Source of the DNA: Glaciecola sp048820975
Lineage (GTDB): Bacteria; Pseudomonadota; Gammaproteobacteria; Enterobacterales; Alteromonadaceae
DNA: 64,000 bases
Direction: 5' to 3'
NCBI RefSeq assembly: GCF_048820975.1
Contig: NZ_JBMEUF010000001.1
Location: 2,108,001-2,172,000 of the forward strand
Under the pieces are notes generated by a model. It was not told the DNA's origin. It saw only the letters and a program-made list of their open reading frames with translations, and searched no databases. Positions 53,950 through 61,539 of this stretch are shown here, piece after piece; within the stretch, counting starts at the first letter, position 1, and every line of letters begins with the position of its first letter. A program made the position numbers and the translations under genes.

Positions 53950-55341
53950 TCACCACTTGTTTATTTTGTTGTTTTTGCTTTCAGCGACACGTAGTTGCTC
54001 ATCAAATTTACTCATAAACCTAATGTATTTTTCGGTTGTTGCCGTATTCGAATGACCCATCAGCGTCGCTAATTCGTCAAGCAGATAATTATAGGCAACA
54101 CTTCGTTCTCTCGAGGCATGCCAAAGCCAATGAGTAGCATAAGTTGAGCGCAAGTCGTGAATACGGTAGTACCAAGTAGGATCTATTAATTGGAGACTTT
54201 TTCTCAGTGAGCCAAAATGTACTTCCAGTGTATTTGCAGTGTATGGCGAGCCTTTATTAGAAACAAATAGGTAATCAATGTTGTCCTTCTCAGGTTGAGA
54301 GCTAACAATGTCCTTTCTGCGTATTAAATTCTGTTGCCGCTGTTTACTTTCTTTGAATTGTTCTAGCTCTTCATATAGAGCGAGTGGTACTTCAACAGTT
54401 CGGGGTTTTCGATTCTTTGTGTGCGTGATGTGTATAGGAACAACATCTAGTTGACTGCAATCTTTATTACCAATAATTTGCGAAGGAAAGTGAGTAGCCT
54501 CATCAATTCTTAATCCAACTTCGATACAAAGCCTCAGCATAAGACAAATAGCCTTCGGTAACGTATCAATATGTTGATAAAACAGATCCTTATGAGTAAG
54601 TGACATTGGTTTTAATTTTTGGTGTGCCGGCGTTTGGTCACTCTTGGGAAACATTTTCATTATGTTCGATATTTCATAAACGCGCTTCGCGCCTGACCTC
54701 GTATGAGCGAGCATGTCATGCTGACTATTACCTTGATACCTTTCAATCCTGTTGAAATGAGTTAAAACATGATTATTATCATTTGTTAGGTAACCATGCC
54801 TTTGCATCCACTTATAAAAGCCGATAACAGTCCCAATGTAACTTTTCGCTGTACTAAGCGAGTAAGCCTCGTCCCCAGTAGCTCCTTGTTTAGCTCTGCA
54901 ATTAGCCAATAGAAACTCAGCAAATCGCCAAGGCGCACCTTCTTCTTCATACTTCGTCAATGTTTTATAAGTTAAGTGTTCAGGAGGTATTTCATTTCCA
55001 TCCTGATCAAACTGAGAATAATGAGTAGAATCTAAGTAACGAGTGAAAGCTAGTAGACCTTTGGCTATTGAACGTGTGTCCTTGACGGCTGCTTCTCCGC
55101 GCAATTTTGACACTAGGTAAAGGGATTGCGGATAAACAACATATCCATCTGGTGCAATTATAATATTCGTTGTTTTTACGCGAGATAAATAGTTTGAAGG
55201 GGAAAGATGGGGCGTGTAGGAGATTTCGCCAGATTCGGCATTGATGTCTTCTGATATCTTTACCCTCGCCAACGTATCAATATCAATCGAAAGCAACCTA
55301 TAGTCATCATATATATCATTTTCATGGTGGGCTTTTATCAC
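53950..55341 (-). CDS. Tyrosine recombinase (integrase), first of the operon
   Basis: 463-residue site-specific recombinase. The N-terminal 220 residues contain a core-binding-type domain (LLAFTRYLDSTHYSQFD). The catalytic domain is complete: Arg in IEVGLRIDEATHFP (about residue 277), Lys in HTKNRKPRT, HDLRSTYATHWL (about 395), GHSNTATTEKYIRFM (Tyr nucleophile about 443). It starts 91 nt inside the right end of the island and reads inward. It is the most canonical of the three recombinases and the best candidate for strand exchange at the ends. Confidence 0.93.
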   Translation of the reverse strand: MIKAHHENDIYDDYRLLSIDIDTLARVKISEDINAESGEISYTPHLSPSNYLSRVKTTNIIIAPDGYVVYPQSLYLVSKLRGEAAVKDTRSIAKGLLAFTRYLDSTHYSQFDQDGNEIPPEHLTYKTLTKYEEEGAPWRFAEFLLANCRAKQGATGDEAYSLSTAKSYIGTVIGFYKWMQRHGYLTNDNNHVLTHFNRIERYQGNSQHDMLAHTRSGAKRVYEISNIMKMFPKSDQTPAHQKLKPMSLTHKDLFYQHIDTLPKAICLMLRLCIEVGLRIDEATHFPSQIIGNKDCSQLDVVPIHITHTKNRKPRTVEVPLALYEELEQFKESKQRQQNLIRRKDIVSSQPEKDNIDYLFVSNKGSPYTANTLEVHFGSLRKSLQLIDPTWYYRIHDLRSTYATHWLWHASRERSVAYNYLLDELATLMGHSNTATTEKYIRFMSKFDEQLRVAESKNNKINKW

Positions 55342-55382
55342 AAAACATTCCTATGTTTATTTCCCACATAGTATAGTTACTC

Positions 55383-55430
55383 TGTCATAAAAAACCATCA
55401 AGGCTTGTTGTCATTAAAAATAATCAAGGG
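55383..55430. repeat. Two direct recombinase-site-like repeats at the right end
   Basis: TGTCATAAAAAACCATCAAGG (from 55383) is repeated 26 nt later as TGTCATTAAAAATAATCAAGG, the second lying in the terminal inverted repeat. Read inward the unit is CCTTGAT, an A/T spacer and ATGACA. Two copies suggest two binding sites for the recombinase complex at this end. Confidence 0.65.
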
Positions 55431-55432
55431 TA
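55410..55432. repeat. Right terminal inverted repeat of the island
   Basis: Minus-strand read inward from 55432 begins TACCCTTGAT and reaches ATGAC at positions 19-23, the inverse of the left end at 28903-28925. Confidence 0.8.
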
Positions 55433-56238
55433 TTGTCAGGGAATCCAGGCAAGTTATCAATGAACACCTTCGTTGTACCAAACTTGGGGCCTGCTATAAA
55501 GTATTGTAATACCCTATAACTGCCTGTTTCATTTACTAAAACATACTGCTGATTTTCACTTATGGCCACACCATTTGCGAAGGTTAACCCATCCATAACT
55601 AACGAGGTAACTTTTGTAGCTGGGTCGTATTTAAGAAGGCGGCCATTGCCTGCATGTTCCAAAATTTCTAATAGGCTACCACTTAGCGTGCCGCCGTATT
55701 CTTTAGCGCCAAATTTAGTTGTGGCATCAGAAAAATAAATCAGCCCATTCTCTGCTATATCCACATCATCGGCGTACACAATGGGCGTTCCATCAACGCT
55801 GTTAGTTAATAGTTTGATATCTCCTAAAGGCGAAATACAAAGCAGCCCTAAGTACGCATCAGCCACAATGAGGTTGTCGTTTGCGTCAAACTCAATGCCT
55901 AATGGGCGCCCGCCTGTATTCACCCACGGCACAAACCGAGTATCATTTGGCGCTAACAACATAATATGACCAGAGTGTGTAGCGGTAGCAATAGTGCCAT
56001 CACTTCGCAATGCAAAATCTTCAGGGCCAAAGTTAGGGCTACCTTTTTCGCTTTTACTTTCAGCGTTATGTTCATCACCAAGTACAATAGCACTGGCCAA
56101 TGATAATCGACTATTGGTTTGATGAACGCCGCTATACCCCAAATTTTTAGGTGCATCCCATGCTTTAGGCTCAACAGGCACAGGCCAAAGCAGCAAATAG
56201 CCGGTCACAAACAACAAAGCAATTATTATAATTCGCAC
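55433..56238 (-). pseudogene. 5' part of a strictosidine synthase/SMP-30-like gene, split by the island
   Basis: Encodes 268 residues of a six-bladed beta-propeller protein of the strictosidine synthase/SMP-30/gluconolactonase group. An N-terminal membrane anchor or signal (residues 1-18) is followed by GPEDFALRSDGTIATATHSG, FDANDNLIVADAYLGLL, YADDVDIAENGLIYFSDAT and FANGVAISENQQYVLVNETG, then VFIDNLPGFPDN at the break. Beyond 55433 the frame runs seven codons into the island end (TLDYF) and stops at 55414. The missing blade is at 28584-28902. A shortened product may still be made but would lack the last blade. Confidence 0.88.
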
Positions 56239-56344
56239 GCTACCACCTTACATAAAATTCAATTTTCAAAGTTCTGTACGTAGCAATAACACGTTATTGG
56301 TCATGGGTTAAATTTAAATAGATGATATATAGACATACCTCTAT

Positions 56345-56600
56345 GCTATAAATTATGAGCGCAAGCTACCTTTCCCCTTGTCATTGCCTTTTCTCTACTG
56401 TCATTGCCGCCCCCCTTTGTCATTACCGCGAAGGCGGTAAACTCATTCGCTTTATTCGCTGTTTATACTACAAGTGTAATGTTGGAGGTTCCCACCTTCG
56501 TGGGAATGACGTGGACTTCGTGGGAATGACGTGAGCTCGTGGGAATGACGTGCACTTCGTGGAATGACGTGGACTTCGTGAGTATGACGTGAACTAGTGG
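56345..56600. repeat. Left copy of a long direct repeat flanking the third prepilin gene
   Basis: Begins GCTATAAAT, runs through GCAAGCTACCTTTCC, the TTACCGC hairpin (56423-56440), ACTACAAGTGTAATGTTGGA and the hairpin CCCAC-CTTC-GTGGG, and ends in five tandem 19-20-nt units of the type CTTCGTGGGAATGACGTGGA (56496-56600). The same order recurs at 57274. No gene is seen. Confidence 0.88.
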
Positions 56601-56718
56601 CACTGCGTATCCGCTATACTTTAGGTATAATTATAAATAACTATACTTAAGTATTAATAATCTACGCCGCCTATTTTTAGGTATTGTTACACTCAATAAA
56701 TATTATACGGCTTATTCG

Positions 56719-57270
56719 ATGACATTTCCTATCGCCAAATCACCAAAGCAAGCGGGCTTTACACTTATAGAGCTTATAATAGTGATTGTTATTCTGGGTA
56801 TTTTAGCAGTAACAGCAGCACCACGGTTTATTGATATACAAACCGACGCAAGAAAAGAAGTTTTACAAGGCGTAAAAGCCGCAGTGCAAAGTTCAGCAAA
56901 ATTAATTTATGCAAAAGCAGTAATTGCAGGCGCTGTAAATGCGGAAAATGATACTGTTACAGTAGGAACTGACACAGTTAATATACGATACGGCTACCCA
57001 GATGCTCGGGATGTAGACGCTTTATCTAACGAATTATCAGCGCTTGAAATTAAAAAGTTTATTGATATTGATCTTGGCCCCGTAACAGGTGAAACCTTTG
57101 AATTGGAATATAACCCTTCATTTGATGCTGATGGCTTTCAAATAAAATTCACTAATAGTGTAAATGGGTTATCAGCTAACAATGTTACAACTGGCTGTTT
57201 TGTTGAATACTACAATGCTGAAAATGCCGGTGACGTACCCACCATAACAGTTGTTGATAATGCTTGTTAA
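56719..57270 (+). CDS. Type IV prepilin (MSHA pilin-like), orphan, between direct repeats
   Basis: 183-residue MshA-like pilin. The leader MTFPIAKSPKQAG ends in Gly before FTLIELIIVIVILGILAV, with Glu5 in place, then AAPRFIDIQTDARKEVLQG. The globular domain is rich in Ala/Asp/Val; two Cys near the end (TTGCFVEYYN and the final DNAC) should form the C-terminal disulfide loop. The ribosome site is weak. The gene is bracketed by two direct repeats of about 250-300 nt (56345-56600 and 57274-57570), so it could be lost or duplicated by homologous recombination. Sequence is closest in type to the prepilin at 3899. Confidence 0.9.
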   Translation: MTFPIAKSPKQAGFTLIELIIVIVILGILAVTAAPRFIDIQTDARKEVLQGVKAAVQSSAKLIYAKAVIAGAVNAENDTVTVGTDTVNIRYGYPDARDVDALSNELSALEIKKFIDIDLGPVTGETFELEYNPSFDADGFQIKFTNSVNGLSANNVTTGCFVEYYNAENAGDVPTITVVDNAC

Positions 57271-57273
57271 TAA

Positions 57274-57570
57274 GCTATAAATAAAGCACAAGCTACCTTT
57301 CCTACTGTCATTACCTCCCCCTTTGTCATTACCGCGAAGGCGGTAAACTCATATGCTTTATTCGCTGTTTGTACTACAAGTGTAATGTTGGAGGTTCCCA
57401 CCTTCGTGGGAATGACGTGGACTTCGTGGGAATGACGTGAGCTCGTGGGAATGACGTGGGCTCGTGGAAATGACGTGGGCTCGTGGGAATGACGTAGGCT
57501 CGTGGGAATGACGTGAGCTCGTGGGAATAACGTGGGGTTGTTGAAATGACGTGGGTTGTTGAAATGACAC
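57274..57570. repeat. Right copy of the direct repeat, with longer tandem array
   Basis: Same order as at 56345: GCTATAAAT, CAAGCTACCTTTCC, the TTACCGC hairpin (57329-57346), ACTACAAGTGTAATGTTGGA, CCCACCTTCGTGGG, then about nine tandem 19-20-nt units (57402-57570) drifting from CTTCGTGGGAATGACGTGGA to GTTGTTGAAATGACGTGGG. It begins only 4 nt after the prepilin stop. The hairpin may also end pilin transcription. Confidence 0.88.
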
Positions 57571-57664
57571 AGTAAACGTTTCGTCTTATACTCATGCTAA
57601 GAAGCTGTAATCACAGTTATGTGTAAGCAATAGACGAGCAATATAAAATGCGTAAAGGTGAAAA

Positions 57665-58837
57665 ATGCACAGCAAACTAAATATTATTATTCACCGTGTT
57701 GAGCTTTTATCCCTGCATGTGCCTTTGCATACGCCATTTAAAACAGCCTTGCGTGAAGTCACACATATTCATGACTTAGTGGTAAAATTATACGCTGACA
57801 ATGGCATTGTTGGTTTTGGCTCAGCGCCGTCTACCCCGCAAATTACCGGGGATGATCATGCTGCTATGGTAAGCGCAATTGAATCTGAACTTGCTCCCAT
57901 ATTAATAGGGGCTTCTTTAGCAGATTTTGACGCAATTATTGAGCAGGTTGCCAATAATGAAAACGCTGGTAGCAATGCTAAGGCCGCTATTGATATTGCT
58001 TTATTCGACGCAAAAGCGCGTAGCGAAAAACTCCCCTTAAACACGTTTTTACAGCAGTGTTTACCTCAAGTGCAAAGCAATGCGACATTACCCACCAAGC
58101 TTGAGACTGACTACACCATTAGCGTAAATAACACCCCGCAAATGCTCGCAGATATAGACGTAGCGCTTGCTCGTGGATACCGCTGTTTAAAAATTAAAAT
58201 AGGCAAGCAACCACAGGAAGACCTAGTACGCATTCGCGCAATTTGGGCCCATGTGCAACACTGCCAAGAGCGGCTTGCTCAGGCAATTGTACTCAGGCTA
58301 GACGTAAATCAAGGATGGGATGAGCAAACTAGCATACATATATTGCAAACACTTGAAGCAGAAGGCATTGAGTTTGAGCTAATAGAACAGCCCCTTATTG
58401 CCAGTGATACACAAGGCGCATCAAACATTGTTAAAGCTATAAATACCCCCATTATGGCTGACGAAAGTGCGTTTAGCTTAGCGCAGGTAAAACGCCTTCA
58501 CGAACAACACGCGGCTAATATTATTAATATAAAATTAGTGAAAACCGGAGGATTGTTTAAGGCACTTCAAATTATTGACTATTGCCGTACACATAAAATA
58601 GTTTGCATGATAGGTTGCATGCTTGAGGGCAGTATTGGCGTTGCTGCCGCTGCGCATTTAGCCAGTGCGCATAGCGACGTTATTCAGCCTATTGACCTTG
58701 ATGGACCTACTTTAGGCCAATATGACCCTATTGAAGGCGCAAGCATCTTTGATAACGCTGCAATTACACTCAACAAAAGTGATGGTTTAGGTATACAAGC
58801 TACACTCGTTTTGCCTAAATGGGCTAATTGTTCCTAA
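57665..58837 (+). CDS. Dipeptide epimerase (L-Ala-D/L-Glu epimerase type), enolase superfamily
   Basis: 390-residue enolase-superfamily enzyme of the muconate-lactonizing subgroup. The KxK motif is LKIKIGK (about residue 174), the metal ligands are in LRLDVNQGWD, ELIEQP and MADESAF, and the second base Lys lies in INIKLVKTGGL (about 289). These are the marks of dipeptide epimerases such as AEE, which interconvert L-Ala-L-Glu and L-Ala-D-Glu in murein peptide recycling. Ribosome site AAAGGTGA. Convergent with the RpiR gene (14-nt overlap of the ends) and near an M14 carboxypeptidase, all fitting peptide salvage. Exact dipeptide unknown. Confidence 0.88.
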   Translation: MHSKLNIIIHRVELLSLHVPLHTPFKTALREVTHIHDLVVKLYADNGIVGFGSAPSTPQITGDDHAAMVSAIESELAPILIGASLADFDAIIEQVANNENAGSNAKAAIDIALFDAKARSEKLPLNTFLQQCLPQVQSNATLPTKLETDYTISVNNTPQMLADIDVALARGYRCLKIKIGKQPQEDLVRIRAIWAHVQHCQERLAQAIVLRLDVNQGWDEQTSIHILQTLEAEGIEFELIEQPLIASDTQGASNIVKAINTPIMADESAFSLAQVKRLHEQHAANIINIKLVKTGGLFKALQIIDYCRTHKIVCMIGCMLEGSIGVAAAAHLASAHSDVIQPIDLDGPTLGQYDPIEGASIFDNAAITLNKSDGLGIQATLVLPKWANCS

Positions 58838-59672
58838 ATTGCGAGACTACATCGCGTGATTTTTCTAGCAAAGCGCGAGAACTACTTGAAGATTGCATCA
58901 ATGCTATAAAAAGAATATCAATCACTAATTCTTGGGCCGTGCGGGCAAGGATTGATGATATGCGCGTGGCCGCTTCTTCAGCAACAGAGTAAAGCCGTAC
59001 CTTCGCGTTGATTGATACCGGCGTATCACCAAATTTTGTTACTGTGATCACCGGAACTTTGTTGGCATTTGCTTCGTTCACTACGTTTACGGTTTCGCGA
59101 GTTAAACCTGACTCACTTAAGGCAAATACTACATCGCGTTCATTAAGGGTAGATGCAATCGCTAACTGAGCGTGCCCGTCCACTTCTGATATGGCAACAA
59201 TGCCAAGCTTTTGTAGTTTAAAAGCGAAGTCTTTGCCTACCAGTGCAGACCCACCTAAGCCAGTTATTAACACACGATTAGCTTGGCTCAACAACGATAC
59301 CGCAGCCGAAATAGCATGGCGATCATTAAGGTTCTTGGTTTGACTGAGTACGGCTATTTTGCTTTGCAGCAATTTGCTTGACATAGTGTCGTAATCATCA
59401 TCAATCGCAATACTGCCATGCAGTGTTTGATGATCAGTTTGTACATTGCTCATATCGTCTAAGATGGCTAGTTTGAGTGCCGGATAGCCTTTGTACTCTA
59501 ATTTTTGCGCAAACTTAACCACACTGCTTTGGCTTACCCCAACCGTACTTGCAAGTTTCTGAGAGGAAAGGTCTCTTAAGGCCGTAGGCGACGATAATAT
59601 ATAGTTGGCAAGCTTTTCTTCGCTACTAGAAAGAGAAGGTAAAAGTGCTTTAATTTTTGAAAATACCGCCAT
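58824..59672 (-). CDS. MurR/RpiR-family transcriptional regulator
   Basis: 282-residue regulator with the RpiR N-terminal HTH (SQKLASTVGVSQSSVVKFAQ, about residues 36-55) and a C-terminal SIS sugar-phosphate-binding domain (VLITGLGGSALVGKDFAFKL and VFALSESGLTRETVNV). Such proteins sense phosphosugars, for example MurNAc-6-phosphate. I use the ATG at 59672 with AAGG upstream; an in-frame GTG at 59678 is less well placed. It is divergent from the M14 peptidase; GAATAATTT occurs in its upstream region (about 59766) and again before the TonB receptor (about 61282), a possible operator element. Confidence 0.9.
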   Translation of the reverse strand: MAVFSKIKALLPSLSSSEEKLANYILSSPTALRDLSSQKLASTVGVSQSSVVKFAQKLEYKGYPALKLAILDDMSNVQTDHQTLHGSIAIDDDYDTMSSKLLQSKIAVLSQTKNLNDRHAISAAVSLLSQANRVLITGLGGSALVGKDFAFKLQKLGIVAISEVDGHAQLAIASTLNERDVVFALSESGLTRETVNVVNEANANKVPVITVTKFGDTPVSINAKVRLYSVAEEAATRISSILARTAQELVIDILFIALMQSSSSSRALLEKSRDVVSQFRNN

Positions 59673-59835
59673 AGTCACCTTGTAGATTGCTGTGCACTCT
59701 TTTGCACATATGCGTTTGTGTATCTTGAAGCTGAATATTTTATTCTTATTTGACTATTAATAATAGAATAATTTGCAAGAAGGTAGTTTTATTCGATATG
59801 GTTAGCAGCATCACTCGCATACTAGCATCGTTCAA

Positions 59836-61167
59836 ATGACATCATCTATTACTGCTTTGTTACCCAATTTAAATACTTCCCACATTAGGCATAAAGATAT
59901 TCAAGCACTGTTTGAGGGTTTATCCCAAAGCACGGGTGTTGAAGTCATCCATGAAGGAAATTCATTTGAAGGGCGCAGTATTAAACGCATCACTTACGGC
60001 TTTGGTCCAATTAAGATTCTGGCTTGGACACAAATGCATGGTGACGAAGCAACTGCAACGGCTGCGGTATTTGATTTGCTTGACGCACTATTAAGCAATC
60101 GTGACTCACGTTTAAGCGATGCACAAAGTTTATTTACTCTAAATATTGTCCCCATGCTTAATCCAGACGGCGCAGAATACTGTACTCGCCATAATGCTCA
60201 AGGCATTGATATGAACCGCGACGCGATGGCAAAGCAAACGCCTGAGGGCAATATACTAATGCGTTTAGTAGATGAACTAAAACCCCATGTTGCTTTTAAC
60301 CTGCACGACCAATCATCTTATTACCAATGCGGGACTAACGGCACCCCTTCAACAATCGCGTTTTTGGCTCCAGCCTTTGATGTAGAAAAAAGCGTGAATG
60401 AGAGCCGCCATTTAGCCATGGCCTTGATTGGCGCCATGCAAAAGGCTGTAAACAAACATATTCCTGACTGCATTGCCCGCTATGATGATACCTTCTCACC
60501 TCGCTCATTTGGTGACCGTATTTCTGAAAAAGGCGCGGCCACTATATTAATTGAATCAGGCGCAGCCCGAAACGACCCAAACAGGCAAATTGCACGCAAA
60601 ATGAATGTTGTAGCGATGTTGGAAGCTATGTTTATTTTAAAAGAGCAACATAAACATCAACTGGATATAAGCACGCTTAATAGCTTAACGCAATCATATT
60701 GGGATATTCCACAGAACTGCTCTGAAACGCTTTCTTCTTTAGTTGTGCGCAATTTGACATTTGCTGGTGAGCACTCGTATCAGGCAAGTATTAGTATTAA
60801 ACAAACCGCGCGTTACTCCAATGCGTTTTTTATTGATGCCGTTGGTGACCTTGGCGTTCAAGCAGGTTTATGTGAGTTTGATGCAAGTAAGCTTCAATAT
60901 GACTGCGGCGCGGTGTGCGCCATTAATGCCCCCACCGTGATCACAAACGAAAGCTATTTTCATTATTTAAAGCAAGGCGTGATTGCGTTTGAAGGAGAGC
61001 TTGAAAATCTAGATAATCAGTCAGACTACCCTGTGTTAGTCAATCAGCCTTTACCCACTAATCCACATGCCCTAACACTGCAACAAGCTGCGTATTTTTT
61101 AATGCGTAAAGGCAACAAGGTGGTTGCGGCTGTGCTTAATGGTCTACTCATAGAATTTAACGAATAA
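59836..61167 (+). CDS. M14-family zinc carboxypeptidase
   Basis: 443-residue metallocarboxypeptidase. Zinc ligands are the HxxE of TQMHGDEATAT (about residue 75) and the later His in AFNLHDQSS (about 157); the substrate-binding Asn-Arg lies in IDMNRDAM, and the general base Glu is in ILIESGAA. No signal peptide is visible, so it is likely cytoplasmic. A C-terminal region of about 160 residues after the catalytic domain is not recognised. Position between the RpiR regulator and the TonB receptor, near the dipeptide epimerase, suggests breakdown of imported peptides, possibly murein peptides. Confidence 0.87.
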   Translation: MTSSITALLPNLNTSHIRHKDIQALFEGLSQSTGVEVIHEGNSFEGRSIKRITYGFGPIKILAWTQMHGDEATATAAVFDLLDALLSNRDSRLSDAQSLFTLNIVPMLNPDGAEYCTRHNAQGIDMNRDAMAKQTPEGNILMRLVDELKPHVAFNLHDQSSYYQCGTNGTPSTIAFLAPAFDVEKSVNESRHLAMALIGAMQKAVNKHIPDCIARYDDTFSPRSFGDRISEKGAATILIESGAARNDPNRQIARKMNVVAMLEAMFILKEQHKHQLDISTLNSLTQSYWDIPQNCSETLSSLVVRNLTFAGEHSYQASISIKQTARYSNAFFIDAVGDLGVQAGLCEFDASKLQYDCGAVCAINAPTVITNESYFHYLKQGVIAFEGELENLDNQSDYPVLVNQPLPTNPHALTLQQAAYFLMRKGNKVVAAVLNGLLIEFNE

Positions 61168-61539
61168 GCCCTCACTACTAAGCGTTACGTATATTATTTA
61201 AACGAATTAAGCCTTGGTGATACATGCAAGATATTGTTTTCCATTTAAAAATAAATTATTTAACATTTACCGCTAATTTTTGGAATAATTTATTATTTAC
61301 ATTATTGACGGGTGTGCTAAGTTGGTGTTTAAGGAATGGTTATCAACAATAGCACCAAGCATAAACACATCGAAAGTGTCATCATTTGATACAAGATTGC
61401 ATTGTGTTTTTGCATAAAAAAGAGTGAATGATACTTTCCTGGCTCGTTAAAAGTAAGCCACACATGTTTGCTTCTGCGCTCTATCAATCACCATGGTAGG
61501 CAACGCGTGCCAATAATAATCAATAGGGAGAACACACTT
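61168..61539. other. Leader region of the TonB-dependent receptor gene
   Basis: A 370-nt gap without a gene. It holds an AT-rich segment at 61240-61310 with GGAATAATTTATTATTT, similar to AGAATAATTTGC before the M14 gene, which may be a shared operator of the RpiR regulator. The ribosome site AGGGAGAAC stands before the receptor start. No clear terminator for the M14 gene. Confidence 0.4.

Larger units (their letters stand above)
28903..55432. mobile_element. 26.5-kb recombinase-type genomic island inserted in an SMP-30-like gene
   Basis: Both boundaries are fixed by the interrupted host gene and by terminal inverted repeats. The inward reads from 28903 (plus) and from 55432 (minus) share TACCCTTG at positions 1-8 and ATGAC at 19-23. 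A four-gene tyrosine-recombinase operon occupies the right end (48869-55341), reading inward. Cargo is two attC-bearing gene cassettes, a Type I restriction-modification operon with extra genes, two regulators, a winged-helix/helicase pair, two lipoproteins and a peroxiredoxin. No conjugation, plasmid replication or phage structural genes are present, so it is not an ICE or prophage. It recalls Tn554-type elements and recombinase-trio defence islands of Vibrio and relatives. Confidence 0.88.

Noticed and set aside
28903..55432. Prophage or integrative conjugative element
   Set aside because: No phage structural, lysis or packaging genes and no relaxase, coupling protein or type IV secretion genes occur between the two ends.
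28903..55432. Simple TA target-site duplication at the island ends
   Set aside because: TA stands at both edges, but it is the palindromic tip of the inverted repeat; removing the island while leaving one TA puts a stop into the host gene, whereas removing both restores the frame.
57402..57570. Possible CRISPR array
   Set aside because: Units of 19-20 nt follow each other directly with no unique spacers and no cas genes are present; it is a degenerate tandem repeat.
57358..57595. Minus-strand open frames rich in SHEPTSFPRAHVIP-like repeats
   Set aside because: They are translations of the 19-20-nt tandem DNA repeats; no ribosome site, and two frames are open equally because the repeat lacks stops.
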